Shown here: piece by piece, positions 1 through 7,611 of the stretch
Layout of the letters: each line of letters begins with the position of its first letter
Position numbering within the stretch: the first letter of the stretch is position 1
Assembly: GCA_900315795.1 (NCBI GenBank)
Contig: ONAM01000004.1
Location: 1 to 64,000, forward strand
Origin: Candidatus Avelusimicrobium caledoniensis
GTDB lineage: Bacteria; Elusimicrobiota; Elusimicrobia; Elusimicrobiales; Elusimicrobiaceae
DNA length: 64,000 bases
Direction of reading: 5' to 3'
The notes under the pieces: model-generated
The model's input: only the letters and a program-made list of their open reading frames with translations
The model's database searches: none
What the model was told of the DNA's origin: nothing
Made by a program: the position numbers and the translations under genes

Positions 1-76
1 CATGAAAAATTTCTTATCCATTTCGGCGCTTTTTATAAACAGCACTCAAGGGGCGGATAAACAACAACAGCAAAAG

Positions 77-148
77 AACACAACAAAAACAGTGTGGCTC
101 TAATTAAGTGGAAGTTGAGTCCCAAAATGCCTGCCCCCGGCAAGGGGG
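77..148. repeat. pilin upstream cassette, copy 1
   Basis: This stretch is nearly identical to 41618-41691 and both copies end exactly at the TTGACA of a pilin promoter. It contains a GC-rich hairpin (CCCCCGGCAAGGGGG) just before the -35 box. The same hairpin occurs upstream of the pilin at 38193. It looks like duplicated flanking DNA that travels with pilin promoters. Confidence 0.7.
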
Positions 149-175
149 TTGACATCGTTTTTTTTTTGCTACATT
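149..175 (+). promoter_or_regulatory. pilin promoter, T10 spacer
   Basis: TTGACA (149-154) and TACATT (170-175) are separated by 15 bp, of which ten are an uninterrupted T tract (158-167). Sister promoters have 11 or 12 T, giving 16 or 17 bp, so this copy is predicted to be in a weak state. An AGGAGG ribosome site follows at about 192. Confidence 0.75.
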
Positions 176-201
176 TTATTTGTTGATAAAAAGGAGGTTG
201 T

Positions 202-729
202 ATGAAAAACAAACAAGCGTTTACGCTTATTGAATTATTGGTTGTCGTTCTTATCATCGGCATACTCGCCGCGGTCGCGCTCCCGCAGTATCAAAAAGCG
301 GTGTGGAAAAGCCGCGCGGTGCAACTGATGACGTTGTCCAAAAGTTTAGCTACGGCCCAACAAATGTATAAATTGGCTAACGGCTCAAACGCGCTTACGT
401 TTAGCGAGTTAGATTTGGGGTTTGATAATTGGACCGCGGCCGATGCGTCCACTTTGGGAGCTGTCGCGCCGGCCGGCGGAGATGTGGCCCGTTATAATGA
501 CGATTTTGAATTGGTGCTCAATTACACGGGTGGAAACGGAAATTTAGCTCTGTTTCGCAAGGGGAAATATAAAGGGAACGGTTTTTATACAAACATGAAC
601 GGAAAAATTTATTGTATGGAGTGGTTCCATTATTATAAGGAAGAAGCCGGGAGTTTTTGCCAAAAAGTATTGGGAGCTCCTGCGTTATCTATCACGGAGT
701 CTAACGTGCGTTATTACGCGATGCCCTAA
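202..729 (+). CDS. type IV pilin (PilE-like)
   Basis: This encodes a 175-residue prepilin. The six-residue leader MKNKQA precedes the [10 protein letters not shown] segment, with Glu at mature position 5 and a hydrophobic helix reaching LPQYQKAV. The residue before the cleavage site is Ala rather than the usual Gly. Cys138 and Cys153 could form the C-terminal disulfide loop typical of pilins. The first ~35 residues are almost identical to ten other pilins in the window, whereas the rest is unique to this gene. The ATG has a strong AGGAGG 5-10 bases upstream. Processing would be by the prepilin peptidase at 5145. It is a single-gene unit, end to end with an amidase on the other strand. Confidence 0.93.
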   Translation: MKNKQAFTLIELLVVVLIIGILAAVALPQYQKAVWKSRAVQLMTLSKSLATAQQMYKLANGSNALTFSELDLGFDNWTAADASTLGAVAPAGGDVARYNDDFELVLNYTGGNGNLALFRKGKYKGNGFYTNMNGKIYCMEWFHYYKEEAGSFCQKVLGAPALSITESNVRYYAMP

Positions 730-731
730 AT

Positions 732-2675
732 TTATTTTCCGGCTTTTAAGACGGGTTTTGGTCCGGCGCGAAGATACGTTTTTTTAGCCGGCTTTTGGGA
801 AGAACGGCGGGCTTTTTTCGCCGTTTTCTTTTGAGGTTGCGGCGGCACTTTAACACCGTAGAATTTCAAAATACCCTCATACAATGCTTTTACTAACGGC
901 GCACGGCCTTGCCTGGTGCGGGCCATTTGCTCTTGCTCGGGGATCATCATATACGCGTTTTCTACTAAGATACTGGGAATTTGCGGGATACGCGGGATAA
1001 ACAAAACATCATTTGCTATCATGCCGTTGTCGGGCAATTTGACGTTTTTAGTAAACGATTGGTACACCGCTTGAGCCAGTTTAAAACTGTGCGGATAATT
1101 GTAATACACCGAGTAGCCGCGGTGCCGCGAAAGCGGGTTAATCGTTTCCGGCAGTGCGTTATAGTGCAAGCTGACAAAAATGTGGGCGTTCTCTTGCAAG
1201 GCCTGTTCATAACGTTCTTGCAAACTTTTGCGGTTGTTGCCGCGGCGCGTCAAAATGACCGTTGCGCCTTGTTTTTCCAATAACGGTTTTAAATCTTCCG
1301 CCAATGCTAGCGTGCCTTCATACTCCAGGTATCCCGTCGGGCCGACCGCTCCGTCGTACGGGGCTTTGCGCCGCGGGCTGTGTCCCGCGTCTAATAAAAT
1401 ACGCGCACCGGCCAGCGGTTTATTTTTAGTAGGCGTTAGAGTTGGATTGTGGATAAAGTCCAATACTAAATTGCCGTCTTCAAAATCGTACGCGTGGCCC
1501 CACGGGAGCGTATCGGGGCGGAAATAAATTTTAAATAAAATCGTGTTTTTTTCCGGCTCAGACCACGTAACATTTTCCACCACGGGGCTAGTGGTATCGG
1601 CGGTAAAATTTTCATCAAAACCGTCTGTGTAGTAGAAAGTAAGTTCAAAACGGTTGTTAAATTCATGCACGCTAATCGGTACAGGATGTTTCCCCGCAAA
1701 AGTTAAACGGGTTTTGTCGGGTTGTACGGTTAAATTCATTTCTTGCAAATGATTGGGAGTATTTGCGGTTGTTTCTGTTACGTGCAGCTTATCCATTTCC
1801 AACCAAGCGGTTTCGCTGTCGTTTAAGCGGATGCGGTATTGTTCGTTTAACCGCCCGTTAATTTGCACGTTGCCGTAGGCACGGTAGAACGGATATAAGT
1901 TTTCACGCGCGGTGGGGATCTTGCGAAGTTTTACTCCGTCGGAAGTGATTTGAGCGGTACGCAACGATTCTTTTTCGCTTAAAATCTTAATTTTTTCTTT
2001 AGCGGTAATTTTTGTGTTCGTGTGGGTTGTTGGATCTTTCAAGCGGTAAACTGCTTTGACGGTTTTGGGTTTTTGTTCCGGGTCAATGACAAATTGCGCC
2101 CGGTATACGCCCGGCGAAGAAGCCATTTCTTTAAGCGAAATGCTTTTTCCGTTTTTCAGCCCGGATAAACTGGCGGTCACTTCCGCACCCGGCGTGCCGC
2201 GCGCGTACAGGTCCAACGTGTCGCCGGGGAGCATTTCTACCGGCGTTTTAGGGAAAATTTCTTCTTCGTCAAATTCGGCTTTGCCGGAAAAATCTTTAAT
2301 ATCCGCTCCCGGCACGGTAATATGCCGCACCGCCCGATACGTATTGGAAACGGTTTTAGCAGTCAGTTCAAACGTAAAATTTCCGCTTTGTACGGGCAGG
2401 AACGTTAAAAATGCGCCGTTGTCTTGCACGGGTACGGACGTGCCGTTAATATCCAGCGTAACGGGGGACGGTAAGTTAATTTGCCCGAAGAGAAAAATGG
2501 CTTTTGCGCCGCGGGCCACGGTCAAATTTTCTTGCGGAAATTGTACGGTAATGGGCGCATTTTTCGGGGCAGTTTTTTCTTGGGCGGGCAGATAAGGGGC
2601 TACGGGTAATTCTTGCGCTTGGGCTACCGTCCACGCAAAAAAAAGAAGTAAAAGTAAAGAAAGTGTTTTGTTCAT
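732..2675 (-). CDS. N-acetylmuramoyl-L-alanine amidase (Amidase_3)
   Basis: This 647-residue secreted protein should cleave the lactyl-amide bond between MurNAc and the stem peptide in periplasmic peptidoglycan. A signal peptide (MNKTLSLLLLLFF...AQA) is followed by about 400 residues of beta-rich, SH3/AMIN-like sequence. The zinc-dependent catalytic domain lies around residues 425-600. Its ligands are visible as LDAGH, Glu in YLEYEG, His in SLHYNA and the catalytic Glu in VENAY. The C-terminus is a Lys/Pro-rich tail of about 40 residues, possibly for wall or polyanion binding. It is divergent from the Nif3-like gene with only 25 bp between starts. The family is clear; its exact role (division or remodelling) is inferred. 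Confidence 0.9.
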   Translation of the reverse strand: MNKTLSLLLLLFFAWTVAQAQELPVAPYLPAQEKTAPKNAPITVQFPQENLTVARGAKAIFLFGQINLPSPVTLDINGTSVPVQDNGAFLTFLPVQSGNFTFELTAKTVSNTYRAVRHITVPGADIKDFSGKAEFDEEEIFPKTPVEMLPGDTLDLYARGTPGAEVTASLSGLKNGKSISLKEMASSPGVYRAQFVIDPEQKPKTVKAVYRLKDPTTHTNTKITAKEKIKILSEKESLRTAQITSDGVKLRKIPTARENLYPFYRAYGNVQINGRLNEQYRIRLNDSETAWLEMDKLHVTETTANTPNHLQEMNLTVQPDKTRLTFAGKHPVPISVHEFNNRFELTFYYTDGFDENFTADTTSPVVENVTWSEPEKNTILFKIYFRPDTLPWGHAYDFEDGNLVLDFIHNPTLTPTKNKPLAGARILLDAGHSPRRKAPYDGAVGPTGYLEYEGTLALAEDLKPLLEKQGATVILTRRGNNRKSLQERYEQALQENAHIFVSLHYNALPETINPLSRHRGYSVYYNYPHSFKLAQAVYQSFTKNVKLPDNGMIANDVLFIPRIPQIPSILVENAYMMIPEQEQMARTRQGRAPLVKALYEGILKFYGVKVPPQPQKKTAKKARRSSQKPAKKTYLRAGPKPVLKAGK

Positions 2676-2700
2676 CCTTATAAAATGATAACATAATTAT

Positions 2701-3453
2701 ATGGGGAATTGTGAAGACATTATCCAATTTTTAGACACGTACTTAAACAGCGCGCGTATTACGGACATGAGCCACAACGGTTTACAAGTGGCCGGTACGC
2801 CGCGGGTGGAAAAAATTGTTTTTGGGGTTTCGGCCTCGTTGGAACTTTTCCGCAAAGCTAAAATGGCGGGAGCCGATTTAATCATTGTGCACCACGGGCT
2901 TTTGTGGGGGCAGGAACAGCCGCTTACGGGGATGTTTCGCGAGCGGGTCGCGTTTTTGCTTAAGCACGATATCAACTTGGCTGCCTATCATTTGCCGCTA
3001 GACAAACACCCGGTCGTCGGGCACAATGCGTGTTTGATGCGCGCGGTAAACGCGTTGCAAATCAAACCGTTTGGCGAGTATCACGGCGAAACTATCGGGT
3101 ACAGCGGTGTGGTGGAAAATAAACCGCTTACCGAACTGGTACAAACGTGGGAAGAATTTTGCCAAACAAAAGCGCAAGTGCTTTCGTTCGGGCCGTCTAA
3201 AATTAACACGTTGGGAGTGGTTAGCGGCGGCGCACACAGCATGTTGCCGCAAGCGATTGACCAACACTTAGATCTATACGTTACCGGGGTGTTAGATGAA
3301 CCCGTACAAGAATGGTGCCGGGAAGGCCATATCAACTGCGTGGCTCTGGGGCATTACAATTCCGAGAAGTGCGGCATCTTGGCTTTGCAGGAGCTTGTGG
3401 GAAAACACTTCAAAGTGGAAACCGAATTTATTGATATCGCAAACCCGATTTAA
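2701..3453 (+). CDS. Nif3-like dinuclear metal centre protein
   Basis: This 250-residue protein belongs to the widely conserved Nif3/YbgI/YqfO family, whose members bind two metal ions in a toroidal hexamer. It is often annotated as a GTP cyclohydrolase I type 2 homolog, although the physiological reaction is unsettled. Visible metal-site motifs are IIVHHGLLW near residue 64, AYHLPLDKHP near 98 and LGHYNSEK near the C-terminus. The length matches the short form without the inserted PII-like domain. No convincing Shine-Dalgarno precedes the ATG. The next gene, an M20 peptidase, follows after 20 bp and is probably co-transcribed. Confidence 0.88.
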   Translation: MGNCEDIIQFLDTYLNSARITDMSHNGLQVAGTPRVEKIVFGVSASLELFRKAKMAGADLIIVHHGLLWGQEQPLTGMFRERVAFLLKHDINLAAYHLPLDKHPVVGHNACLMRAVNALQIKPFGEYHGETIGYSGVVENKPLTELVQTWEEFCQTKAQVLSFGPSKINTLGVVSGGAHSMLPQAIDQHLDLYVTGVLDEPVQEWCREGHINCVALGHYNSEKCGILALQELVGKHFKVETEFIDIANPI

Positions 3454-3473
3454 TTAGTTAGAGGAGTCAAAAA

Positions 3474-4709
3474 ATGGACGAAAAGACAGTACTTAAAAAA
3501 ATTGATACCTATTCGCAGGATGTGATTGATTTGCAAACCAATATGATTGCCTGCCCGGCGGTTGCTCCGGCTTCCGGCGGTACGGGGGAAGGGGAAAAGG
3601 CGGCGTATTTACTTTCCGTTGTAAAAAAGATGAAATTTGATGAGGTCGTAGTAATCAACGTGCCGGATGCCCACGCGCCGACCGGCGTGCGCCCGAATAT
3701 TTTGGCGAAATACTACGGTCAAAATAAAGAAAAAACTTTGTGGGTCATGGCCCACATGGATGTGGTGCCGGCGGGTGATTTGTCGTTGTGGGAGACGGAT
3801 CCGTTTAAAGCGGTTGTCAAAGGGGATAAAATTTATGGGCGCGGCTCGGAAGATAACCAACAGGGTATTGTGTCGGGGTTGCTCGCGGTAAAAGCAATGA
3901 TGGACCTGGGCGTCCGCCCTCCGTGCAACTACGCGCTTTTATTAAATGCCGATGAGGAAATGGGTAGCGAGTTCGGTCTTTTAGCTATCTTAAAGAAACA
4001 CGGCCACTTGTTTGGCCCGCAAGATGTATTTTTAGTACCCGACGGCGGATTACCGGACGGAACCATGGTAGAAGTAGCCGAGAAAAATATGCTCTGGGCC
4101 AAATTTACCGTTATGGGCAAACCGACACACGCTTCCACGCCACACGCGGGAATCAATGCTAACCGGGCGGGAGCGTACCTGCAAATAGCCCTTGACGAAC
4201 GGTTGCATAAAAAATTTAATAAAAAAGATAAGCTCTTTGCTCCGGAAGTTAAAAGCACGTTTGAGCCGACCAAACGCTTGGCCAATGTGCCTAACGTAAA
4301 TACAATTCCCGGCCGCGATGAGTTTTATATGGACTGCCGCGTTTTGCCCCGGTACGATAATGAAAAAGTAATTAAGGAAATGAACAAAATCGCCCGGAAG
4401 ATAGAGAAGAAATTTGGAGTTTCCGTCACGGTAGAGACTCCGATTAACGAATGGTCCAAATCTACCGATCCCAAACACCCGGTAGTACAGTTGACCCGCA
4501 CCGCGGTACAGACAGTATACAAGAATAACCCCCGCATTATGGGTGTAGGCGGCGGTACGGTAGGTGCGTACTTGCGCAATGCGGGCTTTCCGGCGGTGGT
4601 TTATGCCAAGCTGGACGAAACTATGCACCAGCCCAACGAATACTCCAGCATCAAAAATACATTAGGCGATGCCAAAGTGTTTGCGTTAGTGGCGATGCGT
4701 TTTAATTAG
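3474..4709 (+). CDS. M20 family metallopeptidase
   Basis: This 411-residue cytoplasmic hydrolase has no signal peptide and belongs to the ArgE/DapE/ACY1/CPG2 group, which use two zinc ions to cut small peptides or N-acyl amino acids. Metal-binding motifs appear in order: MAHMDVVP, GRGSEDNQQG, NADEEMGS with the catalytic Glu pair, VPDGG and MHQPNEY near the C-terminus. The ATG has a good AGAGGAG site. Its neighbours (Nif3-like gene upstream, pseudopilin 13 bp downstream) do not reveal the substrate. It is one of four M20 peptidases in this window, fitting a peptide-degrading lifestyle. A dipeptidase is most likely; the specificity cannot be read. Confidence 0.87.
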   Translation: MDEKTVLKKIDTYSQDVIDLQTNMIACPAVAPASGGTGEGEKAAYLLSVVKKMKFDEVVVINVPDAHAPTGVRPNILAKYYGQNKEKTLWVMAHMDVVPAGDLSLWETDPFKAVVKGDKIYGRGSEDNQQGIVSGLLAVKAMMDLGVRPPCNYALLLNADEEMGSEFGLLAILKKHGHLFGPQDVFLVPDGGLPDGTMVEVAEKNMLWAKFTVMGKPTHASTPHAGINANRAGAYLQIALDERLHKKFNKKDKLFAPEVKSTFEPTKRLANVPNVNTIPGRDEFYMDCRVLPRYDNEKVIKEMNKIARKIEKKFGVSVTVETPINEWSKSTDPKHPVVQLTRTAVQTVYKNNPRIMGVGGGTVGAYLRNAGFPAVVYAKLDETMHQPNEYSSIKNTLGDAKVFALVAMRFN

Positions 4710-4722
4710 CAAGAGGTAAACG

Positions 4723-5139
4723 ATGAAAAAAGGTTTTACAACCGTTGAAATAGTAGTTATTATAGCGGTATTGGTGTTTTTATTCGTGTTTACGGTGCCT
4801 AAATTTATGACGCTGGTGCACAAAGCCCAAGAAGGCAGCACAAAACACCAACTGATGCGTGTGCGTAGTGCTATTGCGGCGTATTATGGTGAAAACCAAG
4901 GTACGTATCCGACGGATGATTTGTCCAGCTTGGTGCCGCAATATTTGGAAAAAATGCCTGAGGCCCGCGTGCCCGGTACGGCTCCGTCAGCCCACGTTTC
5001 TACCGGAAATTTTGAAACCGCGTTTACCAAAGTGGGCGGTTGGGCGTATGTGAACGATCCGGCCGATCCGCGTTACGGCGATTTCTTTGTCAATTCCGAT
5101 AAAGAAGACAGCTACGGCAAAGCGTGGTACACGCATTAA
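4723..5139 (+). CDS. GspG-like pseudopilin
   Basis: This 138-residue protein has a short leader MKKG followed by FTTVEIVVIIAVLVF, so it carries the canonical Gly at -1 and Glu at +5. The N-terminal helix differs from the repeated pilins (FTTVE rather than FTLIELLVV). The C-terminal half, ending NSDKEDSYGKAWYTH, resembles GspG-type major pseudopilins in which acidic residues bind calcium. It lies five bases before the prepilin peptidase gene, so the two are probably translated from one message. It is likely a component of a type II secretion-like or core pilus machine rather than of the variable pilin set. Confidence 0.85.
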   Translation: MKKGFTTVEIVVIIAVLVFLFVFTVPKFMTLVHKAQEGSTKHQLMRVRSAIAAYYGENQGTYPTDDLSSLVPQYLEKMPEARVPGTAPSAHVSTGNFETAFTKVGGWAYVNDPADPRYGDFFVNSDKEDSYGKAWYTH

Positions 5140-5144
5140 CCGCT

Positions 5145-5927
5145 ATGACGGCTTTTATCCTCACGTTTGCTTTTTTATTCGGTTTGGTGTTTGGCAGTTT
5201 TTTAAATGTCTGCATCTACCGCATCCCGCGTGGTAAATCTGTTGCGTGGCCGCCGTCGGCTTGCCCGCAATGTGGCGCGGCGATCAAATGGTATGATAAC
5301 ATCCCGCTGATTAGTTACTTAATTCTTTTGGGTAAATGCCGCCAATGCAAAAAACCGATATCGTTGCAATATCCCGTGGTAGAACTTATTACCGGGCTGC
5401 TTACGGTATTGTTTGTATGGCGGTATGGAATAAGCGTGTGGACGTTTGCGGTGTTGGTGGCGGTATATGCGCTGATTTGTTTGTCCGTCATTGACTTTGA
5501 ACTCATGATTATCCCGGACCGCTTTTCATTAGGGCTGATTGTGTGGGGCTTATTGTTTGCGTGGGCTAACCCCAATTTTAGCGGTATGTGGTGGCAGAAA
5601 GAATTATATGCCTTGTTGGGGGCGGCTACCGGGTTTTTCGGCGTGTTGGCGATTGCGCTAATCGGTACGTGGATATTTAAAAAGGATGCCATGGGCGGTG
5701 GCGACGTGAAACTGATGGGCGGCGTCGGTGCGCTTATCGGTTGGGAAGGCGTGTTGACCACTATTATTTTAGCGTCGTTTTTTGGCTTGGTGTATGCGGT
5801 TTTTCTGATGATTTTTAAAGGGAAAAAACGCTCAGACGCTATCCCGTTTGGGCCGTTTTTAAGTATGGGTGCGCTGATAAATTTGTTGTATCTTATCGTG
5901 CCGTCCATGCTGGTGATTGAGTTGTAA
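5145..5927 (+). CDS. pilD: prepilin peptidase / N-methyltransferase
   Basis: This bifunctional inner-membrane aspartic protease removes prepilin leaders and methylates the new N-terminal Phe. The 260-residue product begins with the conserved membrane segment containing GSFLNVCIYRIP. It then has the zinc-binding pair CPQC and CRQC of the cytoplasmic methyltransferase loop. The two catalytic aspartates are visible in SVIDFELMIIPD and GGGDVKLMGG. Several further hydrophobic spans follow. I chose the ATG at 5145, because an upstream in-frame GTG at 5124 overlaps the pseudopilin and lacks a ribosome site. It is the only prepilin peptidase seen and is the presumed processor of all pilins here. Confidence 0.95.
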   Translation: MTAFILTFAFLFGLVFGSFLNVCIYRIPRGKSVAWPPSACPQCGAAIKWYDNIPLISYLILLGKCRQCKKPISLQYPVVELITGLLTVLFVWRYGISVWTFAVLVAVYALICLSVIDFELMIIPDRFSLGLIVWGLLFAWANPNFSGMWWQKELYALLGAATGFFGVLAIALIGTWIFKKDAMGGGDVKLMGGVGALIGWEGVLTTIILASFFGLVYAVFLMIFKGKKRSDAIPFGPFLSMGALINLLYLIVPSMLVIEL

Positions 5928-5947
5928 AAAAATCTCTTGTTGATTTA

Positions 5948-5980
5948 CCCCCGTCTTTCTAAGACGGGGGCTTTTTGTTT
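5948..5980 (+). terminator. rho-independent terminator after pilD
   Basis: CCCCCGTCTT and AAGACGGGGG form a 10-bp stem around a TCT loop, followed by CTTTTTGTTT. It closes the unit that ends with the prepilin peptidase. Confidence 0.9.
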
Positions 5981-5982
5981 GG

Positions 5983-6037
5983 GTAGGTCAGGCATAGCCT
6001 GACCTACATTTGACGTCAGGGTGGCCCCTGACCTATA
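5983..6037. repeat. GTAGGTC palindromic repeats
   Basis: GTAGGTCAGGC and GCCTGACCTAC (5983-6007) form a near-perfect palindrome. A second imperfect one (GTCAGGGTGG/CCCCTGAC) follows directly. They belong to the same inverted-repeat family as the elements at 6058, 20216 and 46885. Confidence 0.75.
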
Positions 6038-6057
6038 AATCTCTTTTGTTGCGGCTC

Positions 6058-6126
6058 TTGTAGGTCGGATGTAAGTCCGACAATATATTACTCTGTTGAG
6101 AACGTCGGATTTACGTCCGACCTACG
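6058..6126. repeat. 70-bp inverted-repeat element, GTAGGTC family
   Basis: The element starts TTGTAGGTCGGA and ends TCCGACCTACG, so its ends are inverted repeats. A nearly identical copy is at 46885-46954. It has no coding capacity and resembles a miniature mobile or REP-like element. Confidence 0.75.
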
Positions 6127-6140
6127 AAAACTCTCTTCAT

Positions 6141-6299
6141 CCCTCGCCCCTTGCGGGAGAGGGTGGCCGGAGGCCGGGTGAGGGGTAATAAAAGCGGGGT
6201 ATAACAGAACAAGGAAAATAACTTTACTATATACCCCTCATCGGTTTGTTCGGACGATGTCCGCCAAACCACTTCCCCCGCAAGGGGGGAAGTCAAACG
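6141..6299. repeat. dispersed 160-bp repeat, copy 1
   Basis: This GC-rich block begins CCCTCGCCCCTTGCGGGAG and ends with a CTTCCCCC/GGGGGGAAG palindrome. Close copies lie at 41428-41589 in the same orientation and at 61861-61998 inverted. Short ORFs inside it are not conserved as protein. It sits upstream of a pilin promoter here and at 41428. Confidence 0.8.
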
Positions 6300-6330
6300 G
6301 CGTTGTTTTCCCGTCGGTAAAAATTGCCTA

Positions 6331-6358
6331 TTGACATCGTTTTTTTTTTTGCTACATT
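6331..6358 (+). promoter_or_regulatory. pilin promoter, T11 spacer
   Basis: TTGACA (6331-6336) and TACATT (6353-6358) are separated by 16 bp containing an 11-T tract. The 45 bases from the -35 box onward match the promoter at 9334 except for one T. Confidence 0.78.
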
Positions 6359-6393
6359 TTATTTGTTGATAAAAACTATCAAAGGAGAATAAC

Positions 6394-6933
6394 ATGAAAA
6401 ACAAACAAGCATTTACGCTGATTGAATTACTTGTCGTCGTTCTCATCATTGGTATACTCGCGGCGGTGGCGTTGCCGCAATATCGGGTGGCGGTTGGAAA
6501 AGCAAGACTGGCTAAAATTATTCCGTCGGTTACAGCGGGTAAAATTGCGCTGGAAATGTACTATTTAGCTAACGGCTCTTATCCGCTTGATTCTACCACA
6601 ACCGATTTTGGCTTTGATTTGGACTTGCCGGATTGTGGGTCGGGCCGGGCGGGCACAACAGGTGGTATCATTTGTCCGGATGGGAGTTATTATGATTTGT
6701 TAGATTACGGAGTAGCTAACGCGGCCGGTTGGTCTAAACCGTATCAAGTGGGTTATATGGTGTGGCTGACGCACTCAGAGCATCCGGACGAAAGGCGGTG
6801 TTTAGCCGTTTCCGCAAATGAGGTGGCCAAGAAAATTTGCAAAAGTATGGGCGGTACGGAAATTTCCGGGGAAACACACAGATATTTCAGGGAGACAGCA
6901 GGTAGCCCGATAACTGTGTATAAACTCCCCTAA
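6394..6933 (+). CDS. type IV pilin (PilE-like)
   Basis: This 179-residue prepilin has leader MKNKQA, then [19 protein letters not shown] and LPQYRVAV. The variable part starts at about residue 36 and includes the common YYLANGSYP motif. Two pairs of cysteines are visible, in LPDC...IICPDG and in RRCLAV...KICKSM, which could give two disulfides. The ATG follows AAAGGAG by six bases. It is monocistronic: a dedicated promoter precedes it and a terminator at 6945 follows. Its C-terminal sequence is not close to any other pilin in the window. Confidence 0.93.
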   Translation: MKNKQAFTLIELLVVVLIIGILAAVALPQYRVAVGKARLAKIIPSVTAGKIALEMYYLANGSYPLDSTTTDFGFDLDLPDCGSGRAGTTGGIICPDGSYYDLLDYGVANAAGWSKPYQVGYMVWLTHSEHPDERRCLAVSANEVAKKICKSMGGTEISGETHRYFRETAGSPITVYKLP

Positions 6934-6944
6934 ATAGAAATAAT

Positions 6945-6975
6945 AAAAGCCCCGGCGTTAAGCCGGGGCTTTTTG
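6945..6975. terminator. bidirectional rho-independent terminator
   Basis: GCCCCGGC (6949-6956) pairs with GCCGGGGC (6962-6969). There are A residues before and a T tract after the stem, so it can end both the pilin on the plus strand and rdgB on the minus strand. Confidence 0.9.
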
Positions 6976-6987
6976 CGTCACTAAAAC

Positions 6988-7602
6988 TTATTTGACGGGC
7001 ACTTCGGCCGTTAGTTGGGCGGCCAGTTTTTTAAATGCTTTGCCGCGGTGGCTGATTTTATTTTTTTGGTTTTCGGTCAGTTCGGCTAGTGCTTTTTGCC
7101 CATCCTCCACCATAAAAATCGGGTCATAGCCAAAGCCGTTATTACCGCGGTAGCCAAAGCCGATGAAACCCTCTAATACACCTTCAAAGGTACGCACATC
7201 GCCTTGCGGGGTAGCTAAACACGCCACCGTGCGGAAACGTGCTCCGCGTTGTGGTAAGAGTTTGCCCTCTAATGCGCCTAAGAGTTTGCGGTTGTTTTCA
7301 TCCGTATCGGCATTTTCTCCGGCGTAGCGGGCGGTGTGAACACCCGGCGCACCGTTAAGGGCCTCTACCTCTAGCCCGGTATCGTCCGAAATGGCGACAA
7401 GGCCGGTTTTTTGGGCCGCATATAAAGCTTTTTTGGCGGCGTTTTCTTCTAAGGTACTACCTGTTTCCGCGGGCAGATTTAAACCTTTGAAGTCGGTAAG
7501 ACTTACATACTCTAACGGAGTGCCTTGTTTGAGTTTGGCGGGCAAAATTTGACGTAATTCCCGCAACTTATTCGGGTTTTCCGTTGCAATTACAATTTTC
7601 AT
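6988..7602 (-). CDS. rdgB: XTP/dITP pyrophosphatase (RdgB/HAM1)
   Basis: This 204-residue house-cleaning enzyme hydrolyses non-canonical purine triphosphates (dITP, XTP) to monophosphate and pyrophosphate. It starts with the family motif IVIATENPNKLREL. It also has SDDTGLEVEALNG, GVHTARYAGE and the C-terminal SHRGKAFKKL helix seen across the RdgB family. The length is normal. It lies nine bases after the PepT-like gene on the same strand and is probably translated from that message. The shared terminator at 6945 ends the unit. Confidence 0.95.
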   Translation of the reverse strand: MKIVIATENPNKLRELRQILPAKLKQGTPLEYVSLTDFKGLNLPAETGSTLEENAAKKALYAAQKTGLVAISDDTGLEVEALNGAPGVHTARYAGENADTDENNRKLLGALEGKLLPQRGARFRTVACLATPQGDVRTFEGVLEGFIGFGYRGNNGFGYDPIFMVEDGQKALAELTENQKNKISHRGKAFKKLAAQLTAEVPVK

Positions 7603-7611
7603 AAAGTTATA

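Noticed and set aside
158..167. Poly-T tracts read as terminator tails
   Set aside because: The T runs are not preceded by a stable stem directly adjacent to them. They are framed by TTGACA and a -10-like box, at a constant distance before pilin ribosome sites.
981..2595. Open frames on the plus strand within the amidase gene
   Set aside because: They lie opposite a long gene with clear catalytic motifs and show no motif or ribosome site.
6141..6299. Short ORFs inside the 160-bp repeats
   Set aside because: The repeat is palindromic and dispersed, and reading frames differ between copies. It is not a conserved protein.
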